Of a stretch of DNA of 64,000 nt, positions 44,995-56,085 are shown piece after piece; the stretch's first letter is position 1, and each line of letters opens with the position of its first letter. A model generated the notes under the pieces. That model was given only the letters and a program-made list of their open reading frames with translations. It made no database searches and was not told the DNA's origin. The DNA is from Mantis religiosa (lineage: Eukaryota > Arthropoda > Insecta > Mantodea > Mantidae), in assembly GCA_030765055.1 (NCBI GenBank), contig CM060950.1, forward strand, positions 459,661,210 to 459,725,209, in the 5' to 3' direction. A program made the translations under genes and the position numbers.

Positions 44995-45112
44995 GACTTA
45001 TTGAGTCACACTTTATTAAACCTTAAAACTTCACTCATATCACTATTAAAACCAGGAATGTTTTCGGGACTGTGCCAGTCCCGTCCTCAGCTGATTGGCA
45101 ACTGACCGTTAT
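44995..45112 (-). mobile_element. Penelope-like element (family J) terminus with hammerhead-like motif
   Basis: On the reverse strand (45090 down to about 45053): CTGAGGA, extra C, a seven-base stem II GGGACTG/CAGTCCC with loop GCA, then GAAAACATTCCTGG. The tail ATGAGTGAAGTTTTAAGG resembles other PLE termini here. No coding part is visible because a SINE-1 follows at 45125. Confidence 0.5.
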
Positions 45113-45124
45113 TGGAAATTAATT

Positions 45125-45350
45125 GTTCTTTCACACTGTACGTGTGTAGGCTAAAGTATGGAAAGGTAGAGTCAGACTAAAAAATTCAATGCCATAGCCG
45201 GGAATTGAACCATGGATCTTCTGGTCTCCGTCCAGCCGCTCTAACCATTTGAGCTACTATGACCAACATGCTGACATGACAAATTCTCCAACTGACTCAT
45301 ATATCTCCCGGGAAACCACTTAGGAGTTAACCACTATCATTCCTGCAGCA
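45125..45350 (-). repeat. SINE-1 copy
   Basis: Reverse copy: trailer near 45130-45180 (TTTCACACTGTACG, GGCTAAAG), tRNA-like head with GGGAATTGAACCATGGAT and GAGCTACTATG, then the spacer up to ACTCCTAAGTGG complement near 45330. Confidence 0.72.
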
Positions 45351-46142
<792 letters not shown>

Positions 46143-46249
46143 GGAACTTTTAGGAGAGAGAGGAAGAGAAAGGGTGTTTATCTCTATGCATGCGTGTTTG
46201 AAAAGCTAACTCAAAATGAGAAGTGGTTTTTTTTTTTTTTGTGTGTAAC

Positions 46250-46487
46250 TTTACATCCTCCAAAGTTAAGTCATATCGGACGGTGAATGAAATGGGTGAA
46301 ATGATGCTCAAATGTGTCCAGGGTTCATGGAGCTTAGAGCTAACAGACATTCGTCTTTCAGGATAAGGGAAAACCCCGGAAAAACCTTATCCAGGTAACT
46401 CACCCTGACTGAGATTCGAACTCGGGACCTCTTGAACGGAAGGCAGACACGCTACCATCTATGCTACCAAGGCAGGCAAAATGACAA
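46250..46487 (-). repeat. SINE-2 copy
   Basis: Reverse copy after a T-run and GTGTGT tail. ACATCCTCCAAAGTTAAGTC trailer, CTTATCCAGGTAACTCACCC core, B-box region GATTCGAACTCGGGAC, head end GCTACCAAGGCAGG. Confidence 0.82.
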
Positions 46488-46525
46488 AATGGTTAACTAC
46501 CAAACTTTGTACCGAAGTTCAATAT

Positions 46526-46949
46526 TGTCGCGAGCCCACTGTTGATCGTGGCGGTGCCGGCAACTAGTTCAAAGGGACGGGCAGTGTAGTGTGTAGATAA
46601 AAGCTCGCCAAAACCATGGGGGAAGGAGACGGATTTCTCGAGATTTCTAGTTCTTTGTTCTAGCCGTCTTGATTGTTGGGAAACATTCCGGAATGTGAGT
46701 AATCTATAAAAAGAGGGAGCCCGCCCGCCAAAAGAGTCAGTTGTTAACTGAACTTGCATGCGTGAACAGCTGGTGCACTGTGTTGTGGTCAATGACCTTG
46801 CAAGCTGTATTGTGGCTGTGTGAGGTAATTCTGCACTGCTGTGTACGAAGTGTGTTTTTACGGAAATAAAGTGCAATTTTTGGTGTTTGTAACCTGCACT
46901 TTTAATTTCACAAACCCACAAAGTAACAGTATCTTCCAAGGTTGTGACA
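46526..46949 (+). repeat. solo LTR of an LTR retrotransposon (candidate)
   Basis: Starts TGTCGCGAGC and ends TTGTGACA, i.e. TG...CA with TGTC/GACA inverted tips. It contains a TATA box (TATAAAAAGAGGG from 46705), a GC-rich leader, and an AATAAA signal at 46865 followed by a G/T-rich stretch. This is the U3-R-U5 order of an LTR. It is GC-richer than its surroundings. No internal region follows. The flanking five bases (AATAT, ATTTT) do not match well, so the borders may be off by a few bases. Confidence 0.58.
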
Positions 46950-47179
46950 ATTTTCAGGAATAGCCCCTCTTTCTAGACAACTCTTTACATGGAAAACTTT
47001 TTGTAAATTTTGATTTTCTCAAAAATTGTTAATGATTCTGATTAAAATACCAAATATTTAAGATATTTTCATGCCAAATAAAATATATAACTTGAATATT
47101 CTAGGAATGTTTTCAGAAGTTCTCCTCGTTCTGGACAACTTTTGCATAACTGGAAAACTGTGAGAGAACAGGCAAAACT

Positions 47180-47690
47180 TCACTGCACAGAAAATGTAGA
47201 TCTCATTAAAACACAAAATTTATGCCAAATACTTTTTTTATGAAGCATTTCCGAAATATTCCCTCGGATACAGTCTTCAACTGAACCCAGCCTGGACACT
47301 GGCCATCAAAAGCATTTCGGCTGCAGACTCCAACTGCATGGTTCAAGTGACGGATCGCGCACAAAACGACATTAACTCCAACCACATGCATTCAGTGACG
47401 AACCTCACAGAAAACGCCAAAGCAGATGGCAGCTGTGTCCATCGCCAGCCGAGCCAATCTAACATTGTCACTCGGTCATTGGCCAGGGCAGTGCATGCTC
47501 TGCCCACCGATTAATGTATGTATAGGGTCACGTTTCGCAGCCATTACTCAGTTCCTGATGAAGGCCATGGAGTGTAAAATGGCCGAAAGCTCGATCTTCT
47601 TAAATTTGACGCAGCTGATCACTCGTGAAGCCTTAATCAATAACACTCGCCGCGAAAGCTTCAAGTCTTACATTCCTTATTAGTTGTTTG
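47180..47690 (+). mobile_element. Penelope-like element (family I), 3' end
   Basis: The forward frame near 47220-47420 reads YSLQLNPAWTLAIKSIS, similar to the SSxW end of family H type PLE proteins. A long degenerate 3'UTR, a hammerhead-like motif and the tail AAGCTTCAAGTCTTACAT follow. The same tail is at 37155-37335. The GIY-YIG motifs are not visible. Confidence 0.52.
47555..47600 (+). ncRNA. hammerhead-ribozyme-like motif, family I
   Basis: The order is: CTGATGA, extra A, stem II GGCCAT/ATGGCC with a ten-base loop, GAAA. The AGCTCGATCTTC that follows gives only a weak stem III. Confidence 0.5.
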
Positions 47691-48164
47691 AATTTTCCAG
47701 TGCTTACAGTTTTTAAAATTAGGAGTAAATTATTCTTTTTTTTATCCCTTGCATATGCAAGGGAAGAGAATTTCAAAGCCAACTCACAGCGACCAGCTCT
47801 TCAAAAGCATTTGATTATCGCTTGAAGTCTGCTGCATTCCCTTTTCAATCATACGAAAACTGGCAATAAGAGTTTCCGCAAAAGTTTATCTCAGCTAACA
47901 TGAAGTAGATAGAGCAGTTTGAAGAGAAACATGAGTAGATAGTGAGCATTTGTAAAAATAATTTATGCAAGAGTAGAGAATCATGTGAAATACATCAGAT
48001 TTTTTTACCACAACTCCAAACTTAAAATATATAGTGGACATAAAATGTTAATAAACTATGTCAAACCTCTGTTGACATATTAAGTATTTTATTCATAATT
48101 AACTACATTTTAATATGGTAATTTGAAGTGCTCCTTGTACCATCTGATTTATAATATATTATTA
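47691..48164. other. no recognisable gene
   Basis: AT-rich; no motif. Confidence 0.45.
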
Positions 48165-48449
48165 TGCGTTTCAAATGGGAAGAGTTCGGGAGTCCAGCTA
48201 ATCAGATGCCGTAACACACTCAGCGTTGCCAGCTTGTTACCCCACTCCTTTTATATTTCCCTCTCTCTTGCACACTCTTGCAACATGCAGGTCTCCTTGG
48301 TGCAGACGTAAGGGTAAGCAAATTATATTTTACAAACTTTTACAATAATGCAGTTCCAAAATCAAAATTGGAAAAAGCGTTTTTGCAAATTATGTATATT
48401 TTTAAATACTATAGCTATAATTATAGTTTATGAATAACCTGTTTTTCTA

Positions 48450-48938
48450 TTACAATGGAACTGCCAGTGGCTCAACCGTATCGCTGTCAATGTCACTACC
48501 ATTGAGAGAGAGAGACAATTTGTCATTGTCACTGTCTTCATCGTCTGAGTCTTGTAAATTTATGATTATAGGTTCCAAAATCTCGTCACGTCCTATTTCT
48601 TTCTTGAAATCGTCTTCTTGAAGGTTTTCTGCTTGCCTCACGCAGTTTTCCCAGTCCTGTTGTGTTACCTTGTCAATTTCTTCATGAACAAGTCGTTCAA
48701 CGTACGTCAGTTTAAAAGTATTATTTCTGATTGCAATTCCCCTTTTTATTTGAGCCCACACCAACTCAATTGGATTATACTGGCAGTGGTAAGGTGGGAG
48801 GCATATTACTTCGTGTCCCATTTCAATTGCAAGTTGATCCAGCTGATACATTTTATCCGTGATTTTGAACAGAAGTAGTCTTTGCAATAACTCATTTTTA
48901 GTTTCTGTTTCTGAAAAGCTTTTGAAGAGTATGTACAC
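48450..48938 (-). pseudogene. DDE-superfamily transposase, C-terminal part
   Basis: The 162-codon reverse frame contains GHEVICLPPYHCQYNPIELV, carrying the last catalytic Glu in NPIE, as in IS630/Tc1-type DDE_3 domains. It continues with WAQIKRGIAIRNNTFKLTY, VTQQDWENCVRQAENLQ and an acidic Ser/Asp tail (NLQDSDDEDSDNDK). The N-terminal HTH and the first two catalytic Asp are absent or scrambled upstream (48960-49150). The tail is open and could be read as a host-like gene, but the flanking inverted repeats argue for a transposon. Confidence 0.65.
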
Positions 48939-49160
48939 CTTAAAAATAATACTTCGAGCCTAACTTCGCAATACCTGCCTTTTTGTCTCGCCACTAAATT
49001 CACCGCAAAAAGCCATTGCACTAACTCTTACTCTACTGTTGTGTAAAGAACAACTGAATGATATTGATCTGAATTCTCCAGAGTAAATAAACACTTCTTA
49101 TCCAGCATTTATTCATAAACATAAGCATACAGCATTCCACAGGCTAACAGGAAATGAAGT

Positions 49161-49453
49161 TCCTTTCTTGGAAGTGTTGAAAACAGTGTTGTTATGAACT
49201 ATCCACATGGGAACAAATCTTCATTTCAAAAAATAGGAACAAAGTATTCAATTTCGACATCCCCCATAAAGATTTGTTCAGCAAGTTCCTGGAACCGCCA
49301 CCAGAGGAGACCTGTGACAAAATATCGTCAACTACACCAATAAGAACCAGTCGATGGCCGGCTGAGGATAGAGGCAAAGTCTCTGAAGCATGTTCCGGAA
49401 AAATTTAAAAGTAAGTGTTGTTTAGTGTCATTAATTGACTCCCTTTAAATTTA
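49161..49453 (+). mobile_element. Penelope-like element (family G), truncated, 12 bp target duplication
   Basis: AGGAAATGAAGT is at 49149-49160 and 49454-49465. The insert reads STWEQIFISKNRNKVFNFDI and DLFSKFLEPPPEE, the end of a PLE protein, then AEDRGKVSEACSG through the hammerhead-like motif and a short tail. It has no reverse arm, unlike most copies here. Confidence 0.82.
49363..49395 (+). ncRNA. hammerhead-ribozyme-like motif, family G
   Basis: CCGG before the core pairs with CCGG after the cleavage site (stem I). The core is CTGAGGA, followed by an extra T, stem II AGAG/CTCT, GAAG (for GAAA), GCATGT stem III with a G-U closing pair, and T at the cleavage position. Confidence 0.5.
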
Positions 49454-49903
49454 AGGAAATGAAGTGTTTCCTCTTTCTCGAATTTAACACCTTAAATTAT
49501 TCACAGTAATTCTTTTATCACGTCATGTCAGTAGTTTAAATTTCAGTTCTGAGTAATTTAAAGTATATGTACATACGTACAGAACAACCACTTTGAACTC
49601 TCTAGAGTAAATAGAAATTACGAAACTTCATAAACAAATATATAATGTGACCAGACACATTCTGCCAGGGCAGCCGGAAATTTGTTTCCTCTCGCTTGAA
49701 TTGGCTTATTCAAATTAATTCTTTTATCACGTCATGTCAAAAATTTAGGTTTTCAGTTCTCATTAATTACAAATATACATATATGTATACATGCCAACCA
49801 ATAATGATACTCATACAGTGTTTACATTGTGATTTACTGTTATAATACAGGTAATAGTAGTTTATTTATTTGTATTAGACCCTCCCATTTGAAACACACA
49901 ATA

Positions 49904-50799
49904 GGTTAGTGCATAAGTCCGTAGCGCTTTTGTTAGTTGTTTTGTTACAATGGGTTTACTTATTGATTGTCACTTTTTATGTGAAGCTCAACTGTTGTGC
50001 AGTTTGTTTACATATTGCAGTTTGTCATTTGATGATAGTGTAGCTGTGGATGCTAGAAAGTGAATGGTCAAGTGGACAAAGTGGAACATTTCCGACATTC
50101 TTCTCTTTGAATTCAATAGAGGGACGAAAGCAGCGGAGGCATCCAGAAATATTTGCCATGTATGGGGACAACGCCATCAGCAAAAGCACTGCAAGAAAAT
50201 GTTTTTTTCATTTTAAGAAGGGTCGTTTTGACATGTGTGATTCTTCTCAATCAGGACAATCTACAGCATTTGATAAAGATAAGTCTAAAATGCACTAATC
50301 CACAATAATCTGAGCCAGTGTACTCGAGAACTTGCATATGTGATGAACTGTGACCATTCCACTATCATGGACATTTGTCTTCAATGGGCAAGGTCCAAAA
50401 AGCAGGTGTATGGGTACCACATGCGCTAACCCAAAACCAAAAATTTCAACGGGTGGCCATATGTGCATCTTTGCTTGCTCGCAATCGATTGGCTCATGAA
50501 CAACATTGAGCATTCCTATCCAGAATTTCTACTGGTGATGAGAAATGGTGTCTCTATGTTAACGTAAGGAAAAGTAAGGAATGGTGGAGCCCGAACAAAA
50601 AAGATCAGCGCGAGAAGAATATGTTGCAATTGTTTCACTTTGTCCACTTGACTGTCCATTTTCAAGCATTCACAGCTACACTATCATCAAATGACAAACT
50701 GTGATATGCAAACCAACTGCACAACAGTTGAACTTCGCATAAAAAGTGACAATCGATAAATAAACAGGATAAATGAACAGGAGTACCAATGCACCAAGT
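49904..50799 (+). mobile_element. mariner element, internally rearranged foldback
   Basis: TA at 49902-49903 and 50800-50801. The left end GGTTAGTGCATAAGTCC and the right end (complement TTGGTGCATTGGTACT) are related. About 125 bases inside each end (49961-50089 and 50634-50755) are also inverted copies of one another, so the right end is a duplicated, inverted left end. The remaining transposase is the HTH part: KSTARKCFFHFKKGRFDM, QCTRELAYVMNCDHSTI, then STGDEKWC-like codons near 50530, in broken frames. The catalytic core is mostly lost. Confidence 0.75.
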
Positions 50800-50801
50800 T
50801 A

Positions 50802-53160
50802 ATAGTTTCCAAGTTTTTAACTTGAGCTTGGCATAGTAATTTTAATTAGGTTTCAACTTTAACAGTCTGAATTATGGAAAGTAATTTCAGCTTAACTATT
50901 TTATATTTTATAACTAGTGCATAACATAATACCTGAAGCTGTACAGCGTATTTTCTTCTCTGCCAAGTTAGTAAGATACTTCAAGGTAAGAGTACAATGC
51001 AAATATGCTCCCCATTACATCATGTGATGTGAAATGATCTTTTCCAACATAGAGAAGAATATTGACACATGATGCAACCTTTTGTCGGAAAATATTAAAA
51101 GCTTTTAGTGGCATACTGTAGTGAGTCTTGAACAAGAACAAAGCAACCAGTAACATTTTTTTTTTTTTTTTTCCTTTTAAGTTTAAAGGTTTCACAATGA
51201 TCACTATCCCTAACACTATGTCTTTTGTTGTAATTAATTGGAACTTTATTATTAAATATGGAGAAAAATTTACAAAGCTTACCTTTTCAGATACTGTAGT
51301 CAACTTGTGCCAAACCAATTAGATTTACAATGTTTTGGTTTTAAAATATATATATCTCATAATATTTTGACTTTTTCCTTCATATTTTGGCAATCCTTTT
51401 TTTCACATTTTGTCTCTGTAGTTATAAACTATAGTCTATGGAGCATTTTGGAAAAGTGAAAAATGCTGGCGAAAGGAACTAAGAAAAATGAAATACAAAG
51501 TTCAATCCTAAATGGTATGGCTCGAATTCAATGGGATGATCAACATTTGTAGCTTTAAAATATTTTTTATTTAAACAACAATTGTGTAGCATGAAAGTTA
51601 TAACAATGCAAAAATAAAAAAATCCAAAACTGTCATTTTGACAGTCTCACTTGATGCATTGCCTTCAATGTGATCATGTACCTTTTGAAAAATCTGGGCA
51701 CAAAATTTTGCACCTTGCATTTTTGTCCCCATTTGTTCCAAGATATCATGCAAGCCTATTTTCCAAATATTATATCAACATTATGTTCTGATGTAACTGA
51801 GTAAGATTGGTAACTGAACTTCAGAGAATCTATTTATACATGAAAATACACATAAAGGAAATCAAGAGGCATTTTATCTACCCAAAAATATTTCAACAAT
51901 ATTTACTATTTCGAGCTTTACATAATATTTTCAATACAAGGCCAGCCTTTTATGTTTTTAACCATACTCTAGGAAAAGTTCAAGATGATTGATCATATTC
52001 CTACACTGGGTTACAGCCCATGTGATCAATTGTCTTTTAAGCTTTCGTACCAGCGATTCAAACATTTTTCAAGTTCAGATAAAATACCTTTTTTTTTTTC
52101 CCCATTATTTACATAGCATTTTTGACTTCTACTACTAACATGACAAAGAAAGGGAAAAGGAATCCATACTTCCTTATTCTATAGCTTATTTACATCATCT
52201 ACACATCGACTCTAGACCAATTTCAAGTAAGCAGTGTCTTGTTTTTGGGCAGACAATGAAAACACATTTATTTGCTTGTGTCTGTATTCTGTTCAAGTGC
52301 CCAATGCACTCAGTTTAGAGAATAAACTGAATGAAATAGCAGGTGAATTTCATGTTACTTTCAACGCAAAAACCTAAAGAATTCAGCACTCTTTACAAGA
52401 TGACCAAATTCTGCACACATTTCAAATTTTCAATTAATTCACAAGTCACAATATTATTTTTCATTAACTCAAAATTCATGAGACATTTTCTCTTACTTCA
52501 AGAGTTTACTTTATGCCAGTATTAAGTTTAAAATAGCTGTCAAAATAAAAGCATGCTTTCGAAAGCTTTCACACATGACATAAGTGTAAAATGTTCAAGT
52601 CAGATTCATTTTAGCCGTAACGTTAAATTCATAAATATTAAATACCAAAACATGGCGCTTCAAAAATAAACTAAAAAATGGGAAAATAAAAGCATCAAAC
52701 CACTGGATTTTTGTTGTCTTTTTTTCCTCCTAATAGTCTCGTGTTTCCTTTTGCACAAACGTAGCAAAATTAACAGAAAGAAAAATGTAAATGTTGTAAA
52801 GTAAGAAATGATTCAAAATATATCATGTCTTCTGTTTATGAAATCACATGGGCTTACGATTTTAAAAAGTCATTAAAATAAATAATGATATTGCAATATA
52901 ACAAGGACTTTCCAAAAACATTTTTGTGCTGTTGTAGCTTTTTCTTGTAAATGTATAGAATTTTGTTTGCTCGAAATTCATCTGTGCTACTTTGAGTGGC
53001 CACATTAACAAGGGAGAGCTTACTGAAGAAATTTCATAGACCAGTAAGAGCCTGTTTGATGGTGAATATGGAGAAGTCAATCTGCCCCTCCAGTACAAGC
53101 TTCCAGTCAAGTAGACGCACATGTTCTGAAATGCTGGAGACGAGACACAACGCAAGTCAT
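50802..53160. other. no repeat or gene recognised; distal part may be mitoferrin 3' flank
   Basis: AT-rich, unique-looking sequence. A reverse-strand AATAAA (plus-strand 53164-53169) lies about 120 bases after the mitoferrin stop. Further AATAAA-type signals occur beyond it, so the 3'UTR could run further left. Confidence 0.4.
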
Positions 53161-53284
53161 TCCTTTATTTCAACGCTTGGACTTCTCCAAATCCACCAGG
53201 CACTTACTGGCCTATTTAGGAGCATTACTTTTCACTTTACATTTCAATGCTATCTTACAGGGCTGAGAATGAGTTAATAGCCAT
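53161..53284 (-). promoter_or_regulatory. mitoferrin 3'UTR with nearest polyA signal
   Basis: The reverse-strand AATAAA at 53164-53169 is the first canonical signal after the stop codon. The length is inferred, not shown. Confidence 0.4.
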
Positions 53285-54060
53285 TCAACTATGGCTCACA
53301 TCTAAGTAAGCATTTCCCTTTGAAATCTTGTTATCTGAATGGTGAACTGTGTTGAAGGACAAGGCCCCATAGAGCCCTACACCAGACACCGACGGTAGCT
53401 CTCTTGGAATCATAGATGATGCAGAGGCTGCTCCAGTATTGGTCCAACCATCCCAAGTACCCTCAGCTGTGGCAGCTCGTGGGCTAACTTCCTTTGCTGG
53501 CTTATTTTCTTCTGAAGCTTCAACCACAAGAGCGGCTTGCGGAACCACCAACCTCAATGCGGAGTCTGTGTTCATTACCTGCTCATTGGCTGATCTCGTC
53601 AGCAGGTACTTGAACAACTCATACATTGACCAGCAGATGGCTGTTGATGGCATCTGGTACAAAATTCGAGCCTGCATCCCACGGAAGTACCCAGACACAC
53701 CACCAAGTCTATAAACTGTTCGAAATGCATAAATCAAGCCCCTCCCCTCGATTCGCTGTGGTTGTGTGTTGAGTAATGTCTTGCAGACATCCAATGGTGT
53801 TGTGATGGCAGCAGACACTGCACCAGCAATGGCACCAGACACCATGTGGGCTGCAGGATTATAGCGCCGTTCCTTATTTGTGATAGTCTGAACAAACTCG
53901 TACGTCATAAAGTGAATGCTCTGGAAAGGTATGTTCATAGTTAGCTGGGTTGTGTATGATCTGTAGAAAGCCCTTGATCCCTCGGTGCGATAAACTTGCA
54001 CTATGCAGTCCATTACATTCTTGTATGGTGAGTTGTACATCTGCATTCGTTGCTTCACCA
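53285..54060 (-). CDS. mitoferrin-type mitochondrial carrier, terminal exon
   Basis: SLC25 carrier of the inner mitochondrial membrane, most like mitoferrin, which imports iron for haem and Fe-S cluster synthesis. The exon opens after an AG acceptor at 54061-54062 (GTGCTCAG) in phase 1, with VVKQRMQMYNSPYKNVMDC. This is the end of the second carrier signature, whose NPAE-like part must be in the previous exon. Then come IPFQSIHFMTYEFVQ (helix 4), HMVSGAIAGAVSAAITTPLD with the third P-x-D-x-x-K signature (TPLDVCK), RGMQARILYQMPSTAICW and YELFKYLL (helix 6). A non-conserved tail of about 90 residues follows to the stop at 53285. There is no lesion, in contrast to the dead elements around it. 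Upstream exons are not in the window. Another SLC25 member is less likely. Confidence 0.88.
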
Positions 54061-54062
54061 CT

Positions 54063-54344
54063 GAGCACATCAGTTTGTGTAGGATACCAGGAAGCAAAAC
54101 AGGTCACAGTCAACATGAAAGAGAATGAAACAAAACCAATATTAACAACTAGCAAAAACTGTATTTACATATTATGAACAATAAAACTTTTGGAACTAAT
54201 CTGATCAGCATCGGTAGAATTGGGATGAACAAGGAGGAAAGGAATAATTATGGAAGTAATATTGAATTAGTGCTACACGTGTGTTCAAAGAGAAGATGGG
54301 CATTTATATATGGAAGAAGCTACGGTGGAGTGATGTGTTACGAG
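54063..54344 (-). other. mitoferrin intron, start of the mobile-element-filled part
   Basis: The acceptor is preceded on the reverse strand by TCCTGGTATCCTACACAAAC, only moderately pyrimidine-rich. From 54345 onwards the intron is filled by PLEs, SINEs, a Tc1 and a non-LTR element. The upstream exon was not found up to 64000. Confidence 0.55.
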
Positions 54345-54409
54345 GTATTTACATAAGATGATTCAGTACTAGTAATGCTAAAATCACTCTTTCTAATCTC
54401 TGTTAACAT

Positions 54410-55229
54410 TAAGTGGAAAATGAATAAAGAAGAATAAATAAAGAATATAAACATATTATTAATACTGCTTTAATTAATGGTTTTAATAAAGACTTTATAC
54501 AAAAGAAGATTGAAACATTTAAATATCAGAAAACTGTTAATGATATTTCTACCCTAAAAAAAAAATAAAAGACGATTATAATTTTAAAAAAACTTACTTA
54601 CCATCCTTGGGTTAATAAACACTTTCAACTTTTTTTTTTTTTAAAGAAGTTGGTGTAACTTTAGTTCCTCAAAATAAATACAGTATTAAAAATTTACTAC
54701 ATTTTTCTAAAAAAGATAAAATTCCTAATAATAAAAAAAATCTGGTATTTATCAATTTAATTGTTTAGATTATGATCAGGTTTATATTGGAAAGACGAAA
54801 TGTAATTTGGAAACCAGAATGAAAGAACATTTTCGTAACATTAAGTATAAACAAACTGATAAATCGGCCGTAGCAGATCATTTTTGGTCATTTAACCATG
54901 AAATAAATACTGAAGTTAAATTATTAAAACAATTAAATGGTCTGATAAGAGTTAGTAGTTTGGGAAAATATATTTATTTTAAAAAATAAACATTGTGTAA
55001 TGAATTTTGAAATACCAGCAGTTGAATCTGGTTTTCCGTTTGTTTCGTTTTCAGATTTTGGTAATACTGGAAAAACATAAGAACATGGTAACCAGAATCC
55101 TTGACAATGTAGTTTATTTATGGACTGAAGATACAAACAATTTGTTTGTGAAATTGATCTCCATTAGAAAGAAGAATTAACACCAATTTCTTAAGATTCT
55201 TTGTTACAAATATTTATATTTGTGTAATG
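54410..55229 (+). mobile_element. Penelope-like element (family D), 12 bp target duplication in family E
   Basis: CTCTGTTAACAT is at 54398-54409 and 55230-55241. The forward frames read GVTLVPQNKYSIKNLLHFSK, then pieces of a GIY-YIG domain in shifted frames: YIGKTKCN-like, KQTDKSAVADHFWSFNHEI and WENIFILKNKHCVMNFEIPA. Stops and A-run shifts make it dead. Very AT-rich. Confidence 0.8.
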
Positions 55230-55237
55230 CTCTGTTA

Positions 55238-55270
55238 ACATGTTTCAGGAACATGAGTTCCCATCTTCAG
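55238..55270 (-). ncRNA. hammerhead-ribozyme-like motif, family E
   Basis: On the reverse strand: CTGAAGA, extra T, stem II GGGAAC/GTTCCT with loop TCAT, GAAA, stem III ACATGT, T at the cleavage position, with TT/AA starting stem I. Confidence 0.55.
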
Positions 55271-55564
55271 AATATGTCCAACTGACCCTGTTTAAATACA
55301 AACAAATGGATAAATCTGCAATTTCACACCATTCCTGGATGACCAATTATAACGTCAAACCGACCAAGTCATACAGCAGAATTGGACACATAGGAAAAGT
55401 TCTTCATTTTGAAACACAAATGCAGTTAATGAATTTTGATTTATCACCACCAAGTACCCTCTGGTAGTACATACATTTCACTACCACATGATGTCGCCAT
55501 TGTAGACGACCACCACAACACAAACAACATGGGTCAGTCACACTAGTTCTGAAGACGTGTAGTG

Positions 55565-55890
55565 TTTAACACCCGCTTTTACTACATGCGGCACTGCAGG
55601 CGGTGACACTGATGATACATGAGATGAAGATGGAGCACCGGTGGAATGAGATGGCGGGGGAAACCGGAGGTACCGGAGAAAACCCGCCCCAGCGCCGTGT
55701 TGACCACCACAAATCTCACTTTGCGGTCGCCTGGGGTCGAACACGGGCCGCCTTGGTGCGAGCCAAGCGGTCTAACCACTGAGCCACAGTGCGGCCTATA
55801 GATCCTGGAGAAATACTATCCCAGCGCCATGTTGTCAACTACAAATCTCACTTTGCGGTCGCCTGGGATCGAACCCGGGCCACCTTATGG
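55565..55890 (-). repeat. tRNA-headed SINE (SINE-3), one full and one partial unit
   Basis: On the reverse strand the unit 55565-55797 begins GGCCGCACTGTGGCTCAGTG (A-box TGGCTCAGTGG) with B-box-like GTTCGACCCC. A second, partial unit (about 55800-55890) has GGTTCGATCCC and the same body (GCAAAGTGAGATTTGT). The tandem order suggests a dimer. GC-richer than its surroundings. Confidence 0.75.
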
Positions 55891-55923
55891 AGAGTCAAGA
55901 TTTCCCGAAACATGTTAACAGAG

Positions 55924-56015
55924 TTATTAATTTATAGATGAGTCATATTTATTACACATCTGCTTCACTTACGTACCTATTTTGAGGAAATGTTTCGCAA
56001 CAGTTAAATCTCGAT
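55924..56015 (+). mobile_element. Penelope-like element (family F), 92 bp mini-copy, 12 bp target duplication
   Basis: ATGTTAACAGAG is at 55912-55923 and 56016-56027. The insert is made only of family F borders (ATTTATAGATGAGTCATA, CAGTTAAATCTCGAT). It sits in the same few bases of family E that received the family D copy on the other side of the nest. Confidence 0.8.
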
Positions 56016-56085
56016 ATGTTAACAGAGGTTAAAAAAGTGATATTAGTGTAACTAGTACCGACTCCTCTTAAGTAAATACAGATGG

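Larger units (their letters stand above)
48165..49899 (-). mobile_element. DDE transposon (IS630-like), interrupted by a PLE
   Basis: Inverted ends GCGTTTCAAATGGGA and TCCCATTTGAAACACAC bound the element, with the transposase on the reverse strand. Without the 305 bases of PLE plus duplication it is about 1.43 kb. A diverged relative is at 22929-24170. The right end abuts a foldback mariner at 49904. Confidence 0.7.
54345..56085. mobile_element. Penelope-like element (family E), nest host for three later insertions
   Basis: Family E termini lie at 54345-54409 (reverse; AGTACTAGTAATGCTAAAAT, CTCTGTTAACAT) and at 56028-56085 (forward; AAAAAAGTGATATTAGTG). Between them are a reverse hammerhead-like motif (55238-55270), a forward GIY-YIG tail remnant (MDKSAISHHSWMTNYNV near 55305) and DLSPPSTLW. 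Later insertions are the family D PLE 54410-55229, the SINE-3 block 55565-55890 and the family F mini-copy 55924-56015. Confidence 0.65.

Noticed and set aside
46493..46939. 148-codon reverse frame
   Set aside because: Lies across the candidate LTR, has no motif, and is best explained by the higher GC content there.
53439..53714. 91-codon forward frame over the mitoferrin exon
   Set aside because: Antisense shadow of the carrier coding sequence.
55700..55797. Possible functional tRNA gene on the reverse strand
   Set aside because: Same reasoning: head of the SINE-3 unit with a shared body and a tandem partial copy.
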